Source: Paenibacillus sp. 598K (GTDB lineage Bacteria; Bacillota; Bacilli; Paenibacillales; Paenibacillaceae). From it: DNA of 64,000 nucleotides. Every line of letters starts with the position of its first letter. The first letter of the stretch is position 1. The DNA is taken from positions 93,083 to 157,082 of the forward strand of contig NZ_BFBX01000001.1 of NCBI RefSeq assembly GCF_003851045.1. Direction: 5' to 3'. The position numbers were made by a program, and so were the translations under genes. This document shows positions 34,291 to 43,794 of this stretch, piece by piece. The notes under the pieces were generated by a model, which did no database searches, was not told where the DNA came from, and saw nothing but the letters and a program-made list of their open reading frames with translations.

Positions 34291-34536
34291 TCGAAGGGTC
34301 GCGGTTACGGGCTTGAAGCTGTCGCACTGCTCCTGGATTGTGCTTTTCGTTCGCTGGGGGCGCACAAGGTTGTTGCCATGTGCAACGCTCATAATGTGAG
34401 GTCTATACGATTAATGGAGCAAGTGGGAATGCAAAGAGAAGGCATCTTCCGACAAGAGCTTCAGTGGAAAGAGCAATGGTGCGATCAATATTTCTATGCG
34501 CTGCTGGAGAGCGAGTGGCAGTCGGGCGATAGATGA
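34291..34536 (+). pseudogene. 5'-truncated GNAT acetyltransferase remnant
   Basis: The frame gives the C-terminal half of a RimJ-type GNAT: GRGYGLEAVALLLDCAF contains the acetyl-CoA-binding loop, then NAHNVRSIRLMEQVGMQREG. Residues before this point (open back to TTG 34216) do not resemble the N-terminal half of the family, so about 90 residues are missing. The junction lies next to the 16-bp palindromic repeat. Probably non-functional. Confidence 0.6.
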
Positions 34537-34564
34537 TGCGCGTTTAATAAAGTGCAAGCTTTTC

Positions 34565-34613
34565 AAAAAAAATCATTACCCCGACACGCTCTCATAATTG
34601 AGGCGGGTCGGGG
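34565..34613 (-). terminator. Probable terminator of the minus-strand AraC gene
   Basis: CCCCGAC (34579-34585) pairs with GTCGGGG (34607-34613) across the stop codon; on the minus strand a T8 run follows about 6 bp later. Confidence 0.5.
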
Positions 34614-35506
34614 CGATGGCGGTTGCGATAGGCTTGCGGAGTGACGCCTACATGTCGCTTGAAAAGCCGACCGAAGTACGAAGGGTCCTGGAACCCCGCC
34701 TCTGCGGCAATCTCGCTAATGGTACGAGAGCTGGCCGATAGCAGGCGGCAGGCGCGCTGGATACGCAGCTGCTGGACATAGGTCGTCATCGTCAGGCCCG
34801 CATACCTTTTGAAGATGGAGCACAGGTACTCATACTTGCGGTCCATCAGCTCCTCGAGCTGGCTGGCTGTCAGCTCCTTGTCGTAATATTCGTCCAGGAT
34901 ATTGACGATCCGGCGATACAAGACAAACGAGCCAGGCAAGGCAGGATCGACATAATGCTGTTGCAGCAGCCCGCTGGCGAGCAGCTCGAGCACCGTCCAC
35001 AGCTTGATCGCCAGACGGAGCTGGTAGTAGGCTTGCGGGCGCCGCAGCTCCGCGACGAGTTGCTCCAGCAGCAGCGATATCTCGAAGCGGCGCGACGTCT
35101 CCATGCGGGCGGCCAGCCAGAGTGGGACGCCGTTGGCGGCTGTGGTGCGCAGCTCGCCGGAGGAGAACTCCGGCAAAGGCGGGGCGGTCTTGGCGATTGT
35201 ACCATCCTTCGAATGCGACAGCAGCGGCTCTGGATCGATGGCGAATTGGACCCAGAAGAAGCCGCTGTGCTCGTCGATTGGTTTCCAACCGCAATGGCGC
35301 TGCCATGGCAGCAGGAACAGGCATTCGCCCGCGTGCACGGTTAGCCGCTCCTCCTCCACCTGCAGATAGATCGGACCGTCGGTGACGACGATGAGCTCAT
35401 AGTAGGGGTTGGCATGCCACTTCTCATAGAAGCCGTCATTGCCCCGATGGACATTGGCCCACTTCACTTCGAGCCGCGCCAGACTGGAGATCGATAGCAT
35501 AGTCAC
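34592..35506 (-). CDS. AraC family transcriptional regulator
   Basis: 304 residues from GTG 35506. Cupin-like sensor (YYELIVVTDGPIYLQVEEER, HAGECLFLLPWQRHCGW) and C-terminal HTH pair (LEELMDRKYEYLCSIFKRY, ISEIAAEAGFQDPSYFGRLF, GVTPQAYR). GAGG lies 7 bp before GTG 35506; ATG 35500 and ATG 35521 are in frame, but the latter has no site. It lies downstream of, and co-oriented with, the DUF1861 gene, so it is a likely regulator of that gene or of the beta-helix locus. Confidence 0.85.
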   Translation of the reverse strand: MTMLSISSLARLEVKWANVHRGNDGFYEKWHANPYYELIVVTDGPIYLQVEEERLTVHAGECLFLLPWQRHCGWKPIDEHSGFFWVQFAIDPEPLLSHSKDGTIAKTAPPLPEFSSGELRTTAANGVPLWLAARMETSRRFEISLLLEQLVAELRRPQAYYQLRLAIKLWTVLELLASGLLQQHYVDPALPGSFVLYRRIVNILDEYYDKELTASQLEELMDRKYEYLCSIFKRYAGLTMTTYVQQLRIQRACRLLSASSRTISEIAAEAGFQDPSYFGRLFKRHVGVTPQAYRNRHRPDPPQL

Positions 35507-35531
35507 CCGGACACCTCTCATTTTTTTTGCC

Positions 35532-35594
35532 GACAGATCTTAATCCTGTCCCTTATCGTCGACAATGCAATGTTGATATGATAAGGGCATTATA
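35532..35594 (-). promoter_or_regulatory. Possible promoter and dyads before the AraC gene
   Basis: Minus-strand TATAAT (35594-35589) is followed by the dyad CCCTTATC...GATAAGGG (35550-35557 with 35580-35587) and a smaller GACAG...CTGTC hairpin (about 35532-35550). A leader operator or intergenic hairpin are both possible. Confidence 0.35.
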
Positions 35595-35603
35595 GCATAT
35601 CGC

Positions 35604-36575
35604 TCAGTCGCCGACCTTGGAGAAGTCGACGATGCGGCCGAACTCGCGGAACGGATCGTCGATGACGATCCGGCCCGTCTCCGTATCGCCCAGTCCGCTG
35701 TACAGCTCGGCTTTGCCATCGGCACGCATCACGATGCCTGCGGCAAAGGCGCACTCGGCGAGCCGGGGCTTTTTGGCCGGACCGGACGGGTAGGAAGCGC
35801 GAGTGCCGATGATGCGGACATCGTGCAACTCGAGCGTCGTCGGATCGAAGACGAAGGACAGGTTATGATACGCCCACAGCAGCTCGCCCTCGGCGCTCCG
35901 CGTCTCATGTCCGATATGTCCGATCGCGCCGATCAGCCCGCTGTCGAGATAATAAGCCTGATTGCAGCCGCCCCACTCATCGGGACCAAACAGATGGGGG
36001 ATGTAAGGCGCAGACGCGATGACCTCGGCAGACAGCTCCTCCAGCCGGTCGATGATCGTAAAGCCGACGAGCGAGAGGCTCCCGTACCGGCTGCGGATGT
36101 CCTCGCCCTTCGGCCTGGAGAAGACGCCGATCCGTCCACCCGGCAGCTCGACCAACCGAATATCCTTCATCCCTGCGGGCCCGGTCGTAAAGTAGGTCAG
36201 GTCAGTCAGCTCGCGTCCGCGATAAAAGTAGCCGAAAACGGTGTCGATCTTTCCTTTGCTGAAGCGGACATGCGTGCCCCCGAGCACCAGCTCGTCCCCG
36301 ATCCGCGACACGAACGGGTCTTCGAGCTGGTAGGGCATCGCCTCAGGTACCGCTGCCCATACATCGTCGTGCTGCCATTCGAACAGTCGGACCCAGGAGC
36401 GCGCCCAGTTCGAGCGTCGCTCCAGTCGGCCATACAGGTAACGACGACCATTCCATTCAAACGGAACGGAGATGTTGTACACATCGAAGTCATCGGCGCC
36501 ATGGAAGGTGAGCTTTGCGCTTTCGTAGACCGTGTCGGACTGGAAGCGTCGCAGTTGTGCAGCCAAATCATACAT
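35604..36575 (-). CDS. DUF1861 family protein (beta-propeller, glycosidase-related)
   Basis: 323 residues. The pattern (DDFDVYNISVPFEWNGRRYL, QLEDPFVSRIGDELVLGGTH, ELPGGRIGVFSRPKG, EWGGCNQAYYLDSGLIGAIG) fits DUF1861, a five-blade propeller family related to GH43/GH130-type enzymes. It is probably an intracellular enzyme on mannosides or related oligosaccharides (inference); there is no signal peptide. AGAGGAGA precedes ATG 36575. It is divergent from a ChbR-like regulator, with a shared 153-bp promoter region. Confidence 0.78.
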   Translation of the reverse strand: MYDLAAQLRRFQSDTVYESAKLTFHGADDFDVYNISVPFEWNGRRYLYGRLERRSNWARSWVRLFEWQHDDVWAAVPEAMPYQLEDPFVSRIGDELVLGGTHVRFSKGKIDTVFGYFYRGRELTDLTYFTTGPAGMKDIRLVELPGGRIGVFSRPKGEDIRSRYGSLSLVGFTIIDRLEELSAEVIASAPYIPHLFGPDEWGGCNQAYYLDSGLIGAIGHIGHETRSAEGELLWAYHNLSFVFDPTTLELHDVRIIGTRASYPSGPAKKPRLAECAFAAGIVMRADGKAELYSGLGDTETGRIVIDDPFREFGRIVDFSKVGD

Positions 36576-36728
36576 GAGTAAAAGTCTCCTCTTGAACAAG
36601 TAATAGTACTTCTTTCGCTTCCATAGTAGACGAGTGGCCCGTCTTCCGTCTTATCCGATTTTGACCGCGATTCCGTTATTTTGACCTGACAGCAAGAACG
36701 AATGCCACAAGGATCGGAGGACCAACAG

Positions 36729-37706
36729 ATGACGATTCCCCAATTGCAAGCGAGCGTTGGCATTGACCCGGCGGCCGAGGCGCATTGTCGGCGGCTCAAT
36801 TCCGTGGATGAGACGAGCGGTCGCCATACCCATGATTTTTTTGAGGTGTTCCTAGTGCTGCATGGCAGTGTCGTCCATAACATTAACGGCGAGCGGGAGC
36901 GGCTGGAGTCGAATACGCTCGTTTTCATCCGAGACCGGGACGTACATTGCTACGAGCGAACGGAGGAGGGGGATTGTCAGTTGCTCAACCTGTCCTTCTA
37001 CAAACGGATGCTGGACGACTTGTTCGATTATCTGGGCGACGGCATCCCGCGCGCCCTGCTGCTGGGACGTGAAGATCCGCCGGCCATCCTGCTGTCACAG
37101 GCTGAGACGGACGAGCTGCATGCCCGGATGGGGGTGCTCCATTCCATCGAGCGCACTGACAAGTCTGGCATGCGAGCGCAGACGAGGGCGTTGCTCGCCG
37201 AGCTGTTCGCGCACTATCTGCCGCGAGCAGCCGTTGCATCGACAGCTCCTGCGCCGCGCTCTCCTGTGGAATCCCGCGTGGTCAGCGGAATGAAAGGTAA
37301 TGGGGAGGCCTCCATCGCTGTTGCCATGAACGCCGCTGCGAGCGCCGTCGCAGGCGTTGCCGCGGCTGCGTCAGCTCAGCCGCCCTCCTGGCTGACCGAG
37401 CTGACGGAGGCAGTGGAGCGACAGGCGCATTACATCGAGGGCGTACCGGCGCTGGTTCGACTCTCCGGCAAGTCTCACGCCTATCTGTGCAGAGCCTTCA
37501 AGAAGCATAAGGCGATGACGCCTGTTCAGTATATTAACGGCTTGCGGCTTGCCGATGCCGAGCGGCTGCTGGCGGCTACGTCGCTCCCGATTGTGGAGAT
37601 CGGGCTGGAGTGCGGGTTCGAGAGTACAGGTCATTTTTACAGCCTGTTCAAAAAGCAGTACGGTACGCCGCCCCACGCTTACCGACTACGTCAGGCCGAC
37701 GCTTGA
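36729..37706 (+). CDS. AraC family transcriptional regulator (ChbR-like)
   Basis: 325 residues. Cupin sensor with HTHDFFEVFLVLHGSVVHNI and LVFIRDRDVHCYER, an Ala-rich low-complexity insert (about 175-218), and an HTH pair (ALVRLSGKSHAYLCRAFKKH, VEIGLECGFESTGHFYSLFK, GTPPHAYR). The cupin resembles that of ChbR, the chitobiose regulator; ligand unknown. CGGAGGA precedes the ATG. It is divergent from DUF1861 and upstream of the beta-helix protein gene, both plausible targets. Confidence 0.85.
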   Translation: MTIPQLQASVGIDPAAEAHCRRLNSVDETSGRHTHDFFEVFLVLHGSVVHNINGERERLESNTLVFIRDRDVHCYERTEEGDCQLLNLSFYKRMLDDLFDYLGDGIPRALLLGREDPPAILLSQAETDELHARMGVLHSIERTDKSGMRAQTRALLAELFAHYLPRAAVASTAPAPRSPVESRVVSGMKGNGEASIAVAMNAAASAVAGVAAAASAQPPSWLTELTEAVERQAHYIEGVPALVRLSGKSHAYLCRAFKKHKAMTPVQYINGLRLADAERLLAATSLPIVEIGLECGFESTGHFYSLFKKQYGTPPHAYRLRQADA

Positions 37707-37891
37707 CTGTACAATCCGACCTTGCCCCCAGCCGCTCGAGTATAGCGATCGTCACATAATACAGTTTCTCTACTGCAAGCCCCTGACCTAGTATGAGAGT
37801 GGCAGAAGGGAGGGAAGCGCAGAAGGCCGGCCCCGCAAGCGACGCTATCCGGTCCGAGTCCACCACTACCATCGTAAAGGGGAAGGGTAAC

Positions 37892-40800
37892 GTGAACAAC
37901 AAGAACAAGCTGAAGACGCTCCTCCGCAAGTCAACCTGGATGTTATGCGCGCTAACTGTACTGTCTGTGATGGTCAGCCTCGTCGCGCCAAGCATCATCG
38001 TCCTAACTGTCAAGGCGAGCAGCCCTGGCACCGAGCTGTATGTATCGTCGTCAGCCGCTGGCGCTGAGGAGGGTACGTTGGCTGCGCCATTCCACTCGCT
38101 CGCGGCGGCCAGAGACGCGGTCCGTCTGCTGATCGCGGACGGAATGGACGAGGATATCACCGTCTATGTGCGCGGCGGCGAATACCCGCTATCCTCGATG
38201 CTTGTGTTCGACGAGCGCGACTCCGGTCGGGACGGCCACACGATCACGTATCGCAGCTATCCCGGCGAGACGCCGACGATCATCGGCGGCGCACCGCTCT
38301 CGGGATGGGAGAGTGTCGGCGGCGGCATTTACAGCGCCGAGGTCGGGAGCCTACGCTTCCAGACGTTGTACGAGAACGGCGAGCGTGCCGTCAAGGCTCG
38401 CTATCCCGACAAAGGCGAGCCGAGAGAAGGCTATCTGACGGTCGCCGAGGAGGCTGAGACCGAGCCGGCGCAGCAGTTCCGCTTTGCTGCGGGCGATCTG
38501 CCGACGCTGACGACCACTGCCGGTCTGGAGCTGTTCATCTGGCCGGGCGACGGCATCAGTTGGACATCGGATACGCTGCGCGTGCAGTCGATCAACTATA
38601 CGACGCGTACTGTCGCGCTGCAATCGCCGGCTACCTACCCGCTCGGACCGGGCGCGCGATATTATATCCAAGGCGCGCTGGAGCTGCTGGATCAGCCGGG
38701 CGAGTTTTACCTCGACGATGCCCAAGGCAAAGTGTACTACAAACCGAAAGCGCTTCCGATCGATGATCAGCTCATCGTTGCGCCGGCAATGAGCCGGTTG
38801 ATCGCCTTCAAGGGCGGCAGCCAGACGACGCCGGTGGAGCATATCCGTTGGATTGGCATGACGTTGCAGGACAGCGATTTTGCCCCGAATGCGCAGGATG
38901 GTCTCATCTATATGGAGAACGCCCGCTCGATCGAGGTGTCGGACAATGTAATCCGCAACGGCGGCATCCATGCGATGTATCTATTCGGATGGAATCAGCA
39001 GCATACGATCAGCGGCAATCTCATCTATAACATCGGACATACGGGGGTGCAGATTCAGTCTGCCAGCTCCTGGGCTTCCCATCCGTATATCAGCAAGCAG
39101 AACACGGTGACCAATAATCATATCCGCGACGTCGGCCAACTGGTCGGACATGGCGCAGGCATCCAGCTCGTCGGCAGCGGCGACAACACCGTGTCGCATA
39201 ATTTGATCCACGAGGCGCCGCGGTATGCGATCAGCCTCAAGGGGATGACGCCGGGCAATATTATCGGCAAGACGATCGACGGCATCGTCGTCACGGCCGC
39301 CAATGCCAAGGAATTCGCCAACTCCAAAAACAATATCATCGAATACAACGAGGTGTACAACGTCAACACTGATTCGCAGGATACCGGCATGATCGAGGCG
39401 TGGGGTGCGGGGCTCGGCAATGTGATCCGCTACAACCGTCTGCACCATAGCGGCATCCATTTCTCATTCGGCTTTGGCATCTACCTCGATGACCACTCGG
39501 ATGACTTCATCATCGCCTACAATGTGATCGATCACCTGCAGGTAGAGGGCGACGGCGAGCTGTACAGTCCGATCCGCGTCAAAGGGACGAGCAACCGGAT
39601 TATCGGCAATGTCGTCGCCGACAATCCGAACGCCAAGCGCGGCGTCATCGGACTCTCGGGCAATTATGGCGATTCGCCCGCAGCGGGCGGAGCGGCTCAG
39701 TACAAGGGCAATATCCTGTACAACAACGGCAACACACTGTATACCTTCAACGACTGGACGCCGACCCGGCTGGCCGGCTCGGACGATAATCTGTTCTACA
39801 ATGCCTCCGGCCAGTACAATGTCACGGGCGTCACGGGCGTGTCTTACCTGGAGCAATGGCTCGCCTACGAGCATGGACGTTATGATGCTGCCTCGCAGGT
39901 TGCTGCTCCGCTGTTCATGAATCCGGCGCAAGCCGATTATCGGCTCAGCTATCTGTCGCCGGCCTATACGCTGGGATGGCAGGATATCGACTATGCGAGC
40001 ATCGGCCTGACGGACACGTTCCGCTATGCCGAGACGAGCGATCCGCTCGATCGGCTCTATATCGCTACGGCAGATCATCGCAGTTATGCGTCGATGCCTG
40101 CATCGGGGACAACAGCGCTGCAGCTGCTCGGGCGTACAGAGACCGGCTATGTTGCGGATCTGACCGACGCCGACATCAGCTTCGCCAGCGACGATACGGC
40201 TGTCGCGACCGTCGATGCGAGCGGCGTCGTCACCGGCGTAAGCAACGGCGTCGCCAGGATCACCGCAACGGTCGAGCTGGACGGCCGCATCGTGAGTGCA
40301 GCGTTCGATGTGCTCGTGGATGATGAGCTGTCGGCGATCGGGCTGACGAGCGGCCGAACGGTGCTGGAGATCGACGAGCAGGCCAGTCTTCGCACCATCG
40401 CCTCCACTCTGCACGGGGCCCGGCAGGTGCTGAACAATGGCGATGTAAGCTTCGTCAGCGACGCGCCGGGTATCGCGACCGTGGATAGCGCAGGTGTCGT
40501 CGAGGCGCAGGCGGCAGGCTCTGCGACGATCACGGCGACCTATACTGCAGGCGGGCAGACGTATACTGCGCAAATGCCGATCTCGGTGCGCGCAAGCCGG
40601 CTTGGCTCGGTCCAGCTTACGGCTCAGCCGGTGCTGACGGAGGGCGACACGGCAGCCTATACGCTCAGCGGTCAGATGACCGACGGTACGGCTGCCGACC
40701 TGAGCAGCGCTACGCTGGCCGCTTCGGCGACGCCGGGCGGCGTCGTCAGCGTCGACACGACAGCGGGCGAGGTGACGGCTGTCGCCGAGGGGCGTGCCCG

Positions 40801-42736
40801 GATATCGATCGCCGTGACGCTGGATGGCGTCGCACTGACGGCGGTCGGCGAGACCGTCGTCTTCCCGGCGACGACGCCAGCCGTGCCGTCCCCATGGCAA
40901 GTGACGACCTTTGGCACGGCCCAAGGGTATGCGCAATGGAGCGGCGGCGAGCCGACCAAGCTGATCAGCAGCGGCGACAACATCTGGGGCGCATCGGACT
41001 CGTTCAGCTATGCGTATCGCGACGCCGAGCCGACGGGCGATGAGTCGAGCGTATCGATCGGCGCCAAGCTGCACTCGCTCGTGGAGACGGACAAGGATGC
41101 CGCAGCAGGTCTGATGTTCCGCGACGGCACGTCGGCCTCGGCCAACAATGTCAACCTGCGAGTCATCCCGGGCGGCGGGCTGCGCCTGACGTACCGCAAC
41201 GCTGACCATCCCGGCACGAGCTTCATCATGGGACCGACGGTCAGCCTGCCTGTGGAGATCAAGCTGACTAAGGAAGCTGATACGTACATCGGCTATTACA
41301 AGCGTGGCGGCGTATGGACCGAGGTCGGCAGGGCAACGATGGAGTCGACGCATCCGTTGACGGCTGGTCTGGCCGTATTCTCGCATGACTCATTGCCGAC
41401 CGAAGCGGTATTCTCCCAGGTCGCGCTGCAGGAGGCACCGCTGCAATGGTCAAGCCTGCGTCTGACTGCACCGACCGAACGGCTATGGGCAAGCGGTCAG
41501 ACGACATCGCTGACGGCGGAGGGCGTCACAGCAGCCGGTACGACGATCGACATCCCGCTAAGCTCCGTTGCCTTCAACAGCAGCGATACATCGGTCGCAA
41601 CCGTCGATGCGACAGGGACGGTAACGTCGACCGGCTATGGCACAGCCGTCATCAGCGCCTCTGCGACGATCCAGGGGACGACGGTGACCGGATCGCTGAC
41701 GATCCAGGTCATCCAGCCGCGCCAGGCGTATGCGACGATCCAGGCCGAGTCGGCCGATGTCGTGCAAGGACTGACCAAGTATACGACGATCATCGGCGGC
41801 ACGACGCCGTCGAGCTGGGCGAGCTACAAGGACGTCGACTTCGGCGCATCCGGCCCGGCGCAGTTCGAGCTGCGCGTAGCCGTACCGCTGGAATACGCAG
41901 GCAAGACGGTGCAAGTGCGGCTGGATAGCCAGACCGGACCGACGATCGCTACGATGACGATCCAGAGCACCGGCGGCTGGTCGACGATGCAGACGCAATC
42001 GGCGTCGATGAATGGCGACGTCACTGGCGTGCATGATGTCTATCTGTACTTTGCCAATGGCGGGGCGGGCAATATCGACTGGTTCCGCTTCTATGAAGAG
42101 GCGGACACAACGGCGCTGACGTCTGCGATCGCGGAGGCTGAGACGCTGCTTGGCACCGCTGTCGTCGGCACTGCGCCAGGGCAATATCCGCCATCGGCGG
42201 CCGCTGCGTTGCAGACGGCAATCGAGACGGCGGAGGATGCGGCGGCGACGCAGCTGACGCAGCAGCAAGCGAATGCGGCGACGAGCGAGCTGCAATCCGC
42301 GATGGCGACCTTCCGCGCTGCGATCATCGTCCCGGTGCGCGATCCATACAGCAGCATCCAGGCCGAGTCGGCGGATGAGGTGCATGGGCTGACCAAATAT
42401 TCGACGATCATCGGCGGCACGACGCCGTCGAGCTGGGCGAGATATCGCCGCCTCGACTTCGGCGCATCCGGCCCGGATCGGTTCGAGGTTCGCGTCGCTG
42501 TTCCGGCCCAATATGCGGGCAAGACGATCGAGGTCCGCCTGGATAGCCCGACCGGGACGACGATCGGCTCGCTCGTCGTGGCGAGCACGGGCGACTGGGG
42601 CACGATGACGGTGCAAGGCGTCGATCTGACGCTGCCGACCGGCATCTCCGGCGAGCATGACGTCTATCTGTATTTTGCCAACGGTGGAGCGGGCAATATC
42701 GATTGGTTCCGATTCTATGAGGCCGATCAGCCATAA
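37892..42736 (+). CDS. Large secreted parallel beta-helix protein with Ig-like domains and two CBM6-type modules
   Basis: 1614 residues. Signal peptide (1-43); N-terminal and right-handed parallel beta-helix region to about residue 700 (runs such as NVIRNGGIHAMYLFGWN, HTISGNLIYNIGHTGVQIQ, YNRLHHSGIHFSFGFGIYLD), as in polysaccharide lyases and GH120/GH141-type hydrolases. Three Ig-like Big_2 domains follow (about 715-990), a LamG/DUF1349-like sandwich (1000-1180), a fourth Big_2 (1186-1265), CBM6-like module (1282-1403), FIVAR helices (1405-1480) and a second CBM6-like module (1487-1614). No SLH repeats or sortase motif, so it is probably released. Start GTG 37892 has AAAGGGGAAGGG upstream. 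It is the first gene of a glycan import operon; the substrate is not assignable. Confidence 0.85.
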   Translation: MNNKNKLKTLLRKSTWMLCALTVLSVMVSLVAPSIIVLTVKASSPGTELYVSSSAAGAEEGTLAAPFHSLAAARDAVRLLIADGMDEDITVYVRGGEYPLSSMLVFDERDSGRDGHTITYRSYPGETPTIIGGAPLSGWESVGGGIYSAEVGSLRFQTLYENGERAVKARYPDKGEPREGYLTVAEEAETEPAQQFRFAAGDLPTLTTTAGLELFIWPGDGISWTSDTLRVQSINYTTRTVALQSPATYPLGPGARYYIQGALELLDQPGEFYLDDAQGKVYYKPKALPIDDQLIVAPAMSRLIAFKGGSQTTPVEHIRWIGMTLQDSDFAPNAQDGLIYMENARSIEVSDNVIRNGGIHAMYLFGWNQQHTISGNLIYNIGHTGVQIQSASSWASHPYISKQNTVTNNHIRDVGQLVGHGAGIQLVGSGDNTVSHNLIHEAPRYAISLKGMTPGNIIGKTIDGIVVTAANAKEFANSKNNIIEYNEVYNVNTDSQDTGMIEAWGAGLGNVIRYNRLHHSGIHFSFGFGIYLDDHSDDFIIAYNVIDHLQVEGDGELYSPIRVKGTSNRIIGNVVADNPNAKRGVIGLSGNYGDSPAAGGAAQYKGNILYNNGNTLYTFNDWTPTRLAGSDDNLFYNASGQYNVTGVTGVSYLEQWLAYEHGRYDAASQVAAPLFMNPAQADYRLSYLSPAYTLGWQDIDYASIGLTDTFRYAETSDPLDRLYIATADHRSYASMPASGTTALQLLGRTETGYVADLTDADISFASDDTAVATVDASGVVTGVSNGVARITATVELDGRIVSAAFDVLVDDELSAIGLTSGRTVLEIDEQASLRTIASTLHGARQVLNNGDVSFVSDAPGIATVDSAGVVEAQAAGSATITATYTAGGQTYTAQMPISVRASRLGSVQLTAQPVLTEGDTAAYTLSGQMTDGTAADLSSATLAASATPGGVVSVDTTAGEVTAVAEGRARISIAVTLDGVALTAVGETVVFPATTPAVPSPWQVTTFGTAQGYAQWSGGEPTKLISSGDNIWGASDSFSYAYRDAEPTGDESSVSIGAKLHSLVETDKDAAAGLMFRDGTSASANNVNLRVIPGGGLRLTYRNADHPGTSFIMGPTVSLPVEIKLTKEADTYIGYYKRGGVWTEVGRATMESTHPLTAGLAVFSHDSLPTEAVFSQVALQEAPLQWSSLRLTAPTERLWASGQTTSLTAEGVTAAGTTIDIPLSSVAFNSSDTSVATVDATGTVTSTGYGTAVISASATIQGTTVTGSLTIQVIQPRQAYATIQAESADVVQGLTKYTTIIGGTTPSSWASYKDVDFGASGPAQFELRVAVPLEYAGKTVQVRLDSQTGPTIATMTIQSTGGWSTMQTQSASMNGDVTGVHDVYLYFANGGAGNIDWFRFYEEADTTALTSAIAEAETLLGTAVVGTAPGQYPPSAAAALQTAIETAEDAAATQLTQQQANAATSELQSAMATFRAAIIVPVRDPYSSIQAESADEVHGLTKYSTIIGGTTPSSWARYRRLDFGASGPDRFEVRVAVPAQYAGKTIEVRLDSPTGTTIGSLVVASTGDWGTMTVQGVDLTLPTGISGEHDVYLYFANGGAGNIDWFRFYEADQP
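41784..42441 (+). repeat. 40-bp direct repeat within the two CBM6 modules
   Basis: Positions 41784-41823 and 42402-42441 are identical over 40 bp, encoding TIIGGTTPSSWA in both modules. The offset is 618 bp (206 codons), so recombination would remove one module plus the FIVAR spacer without a frameshift. Confidence 0.8.
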
Positions 42737-42864
42737 AATCCAGCTGTGGTGCGGGTTTGTAGAGTAAAGCACTGATTGTACAGTATCCAAAACCGCCGAT
42801 GATCGGGCACAATGGGGTCGCAAGCTGATACGAGAAAGTCAGCGAGAAGGAGGAAGATGACCCT

Positions 42865-43785
42865 ATGAGACGAATCGGGCGGGAATGGAAACTGTGGATG
42901 AAACATCGGGCGCTGTTCACGCTGTCGCTGCCCGGCGTGCTGTATCTGCTCATCATCGCCTACATTCCGATGGCCGGCATCGTGGTAGCCTTCAAGGACT
43001 ACCGCTACGATCTGGGCATTGCGGGCAGCGAGTGGATCGGCTTCAAGAACTTCGAGTTCCTGTTCGCGTCGGAGGCGACGCTGATCATTACCCGCAACAC
43101 CGTGCTGTACAATGCAAGCTACATCCTCATCGGCACGAGCGCGGCGCTGTTGCTTGCCCTGCTGATGAACGAGATTACTGGCAGATGGGTCCGCTATTAT
43201 CAGACCGCGATGTTCCTGCCTCACTTTCTGTCCTGGGTCGTGGTCGGCTACGTCACGTACGCCTTCCTCGACCAGCAGAACGGCTTTGCCAACCAGATCA
43301 TGGCGTGGCTCGGCCTGCAGAGCCGAGACTGGTATTTCGAGCCTGAGCCTTGGCCATATCTGCTTAATCTCGTCCATCTGTGGAAGACCGTCGGCTTCTC
43401 CGCGCTCGTCTATTATGCCGGCATTATGGGGATCGACAGCGACTACTACGAGGCGGCCAAGCTTGACGGGGCGAACCGGCTGCAGATGGCGCTTCGGATT
43501 ACGCTGCCGATGCTGACGCCGCTCGTGCTGATCCTGCTGATCGTCTCGATCGGTCAGATGTTCAGAGGCGACTTTGGTCTGCACTACTTCATCCCGAACA
43601 ACTCGGGACTGATCTACAGCACGACCGATGTCATCGATACGTACGTGTACAGAGCGCTTCGCATGATCGGCGACATCGGCATGTCGTCTGCGGTCGGCGT
43701 CTACCAGTCGGTCGTCGGACTGATCCTGGTCTTCTCCGCCAATGCGATCATTCGCAAGATCAATCCGGACAACTCGTTATGGTAG
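42865..43785 (+). CDS. ABC transporter permease, LplB-like
   Basis: 306 residues, six membrane segments beginning near residue 20 (LPGVLYLLIIAYIPMAGIVV). The EAA loop reads EAAKLDGANRLQMALRITLP. This LplB/YtcP-type pair imports complex oligosaccharides in Paenibacillus. AAGGAGGAAG precedes the ATG. It lies 128 bp after the beta-helix gene and 9 bp before its partner permease. Confidence 0.93.
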   Translation: MRRIGREWKLWMKHRALFTLSLPGVLYLLIIAYIPMAGIVVAFKDYRYDLGIAGSEWIGFKNFEFLFASEATLIITRNTVLYNASYILIGTSAALLLALLMNEITGRWVRYYQTAMFLPHFLSWVVVGYVTYAFLDQQNGFANQIMAWLGLQSRDWYFEPEPWPYLLNLVHLWKTVGFSALVYYAGIMGIDSDYYEAAKLDGANRLQMALRITLPMLTPLVLILLIVSIGQMFRGDFGLHYFIPNNSGLIYSTTDVIDTYVYRALRMIGDIGMSSAVGVYQSVVGLILVFSANAIIRKINPDNSLW

Positions 43786-43794
43786 GAGGAGACT

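Noticed and set aside
39464..42823. Two long minus-strand frames opposite the beta-helix gene
   Set aside because: Arg-rich composition and no start signals; plus-strand repeats and CBM6 modules explain the DNA.
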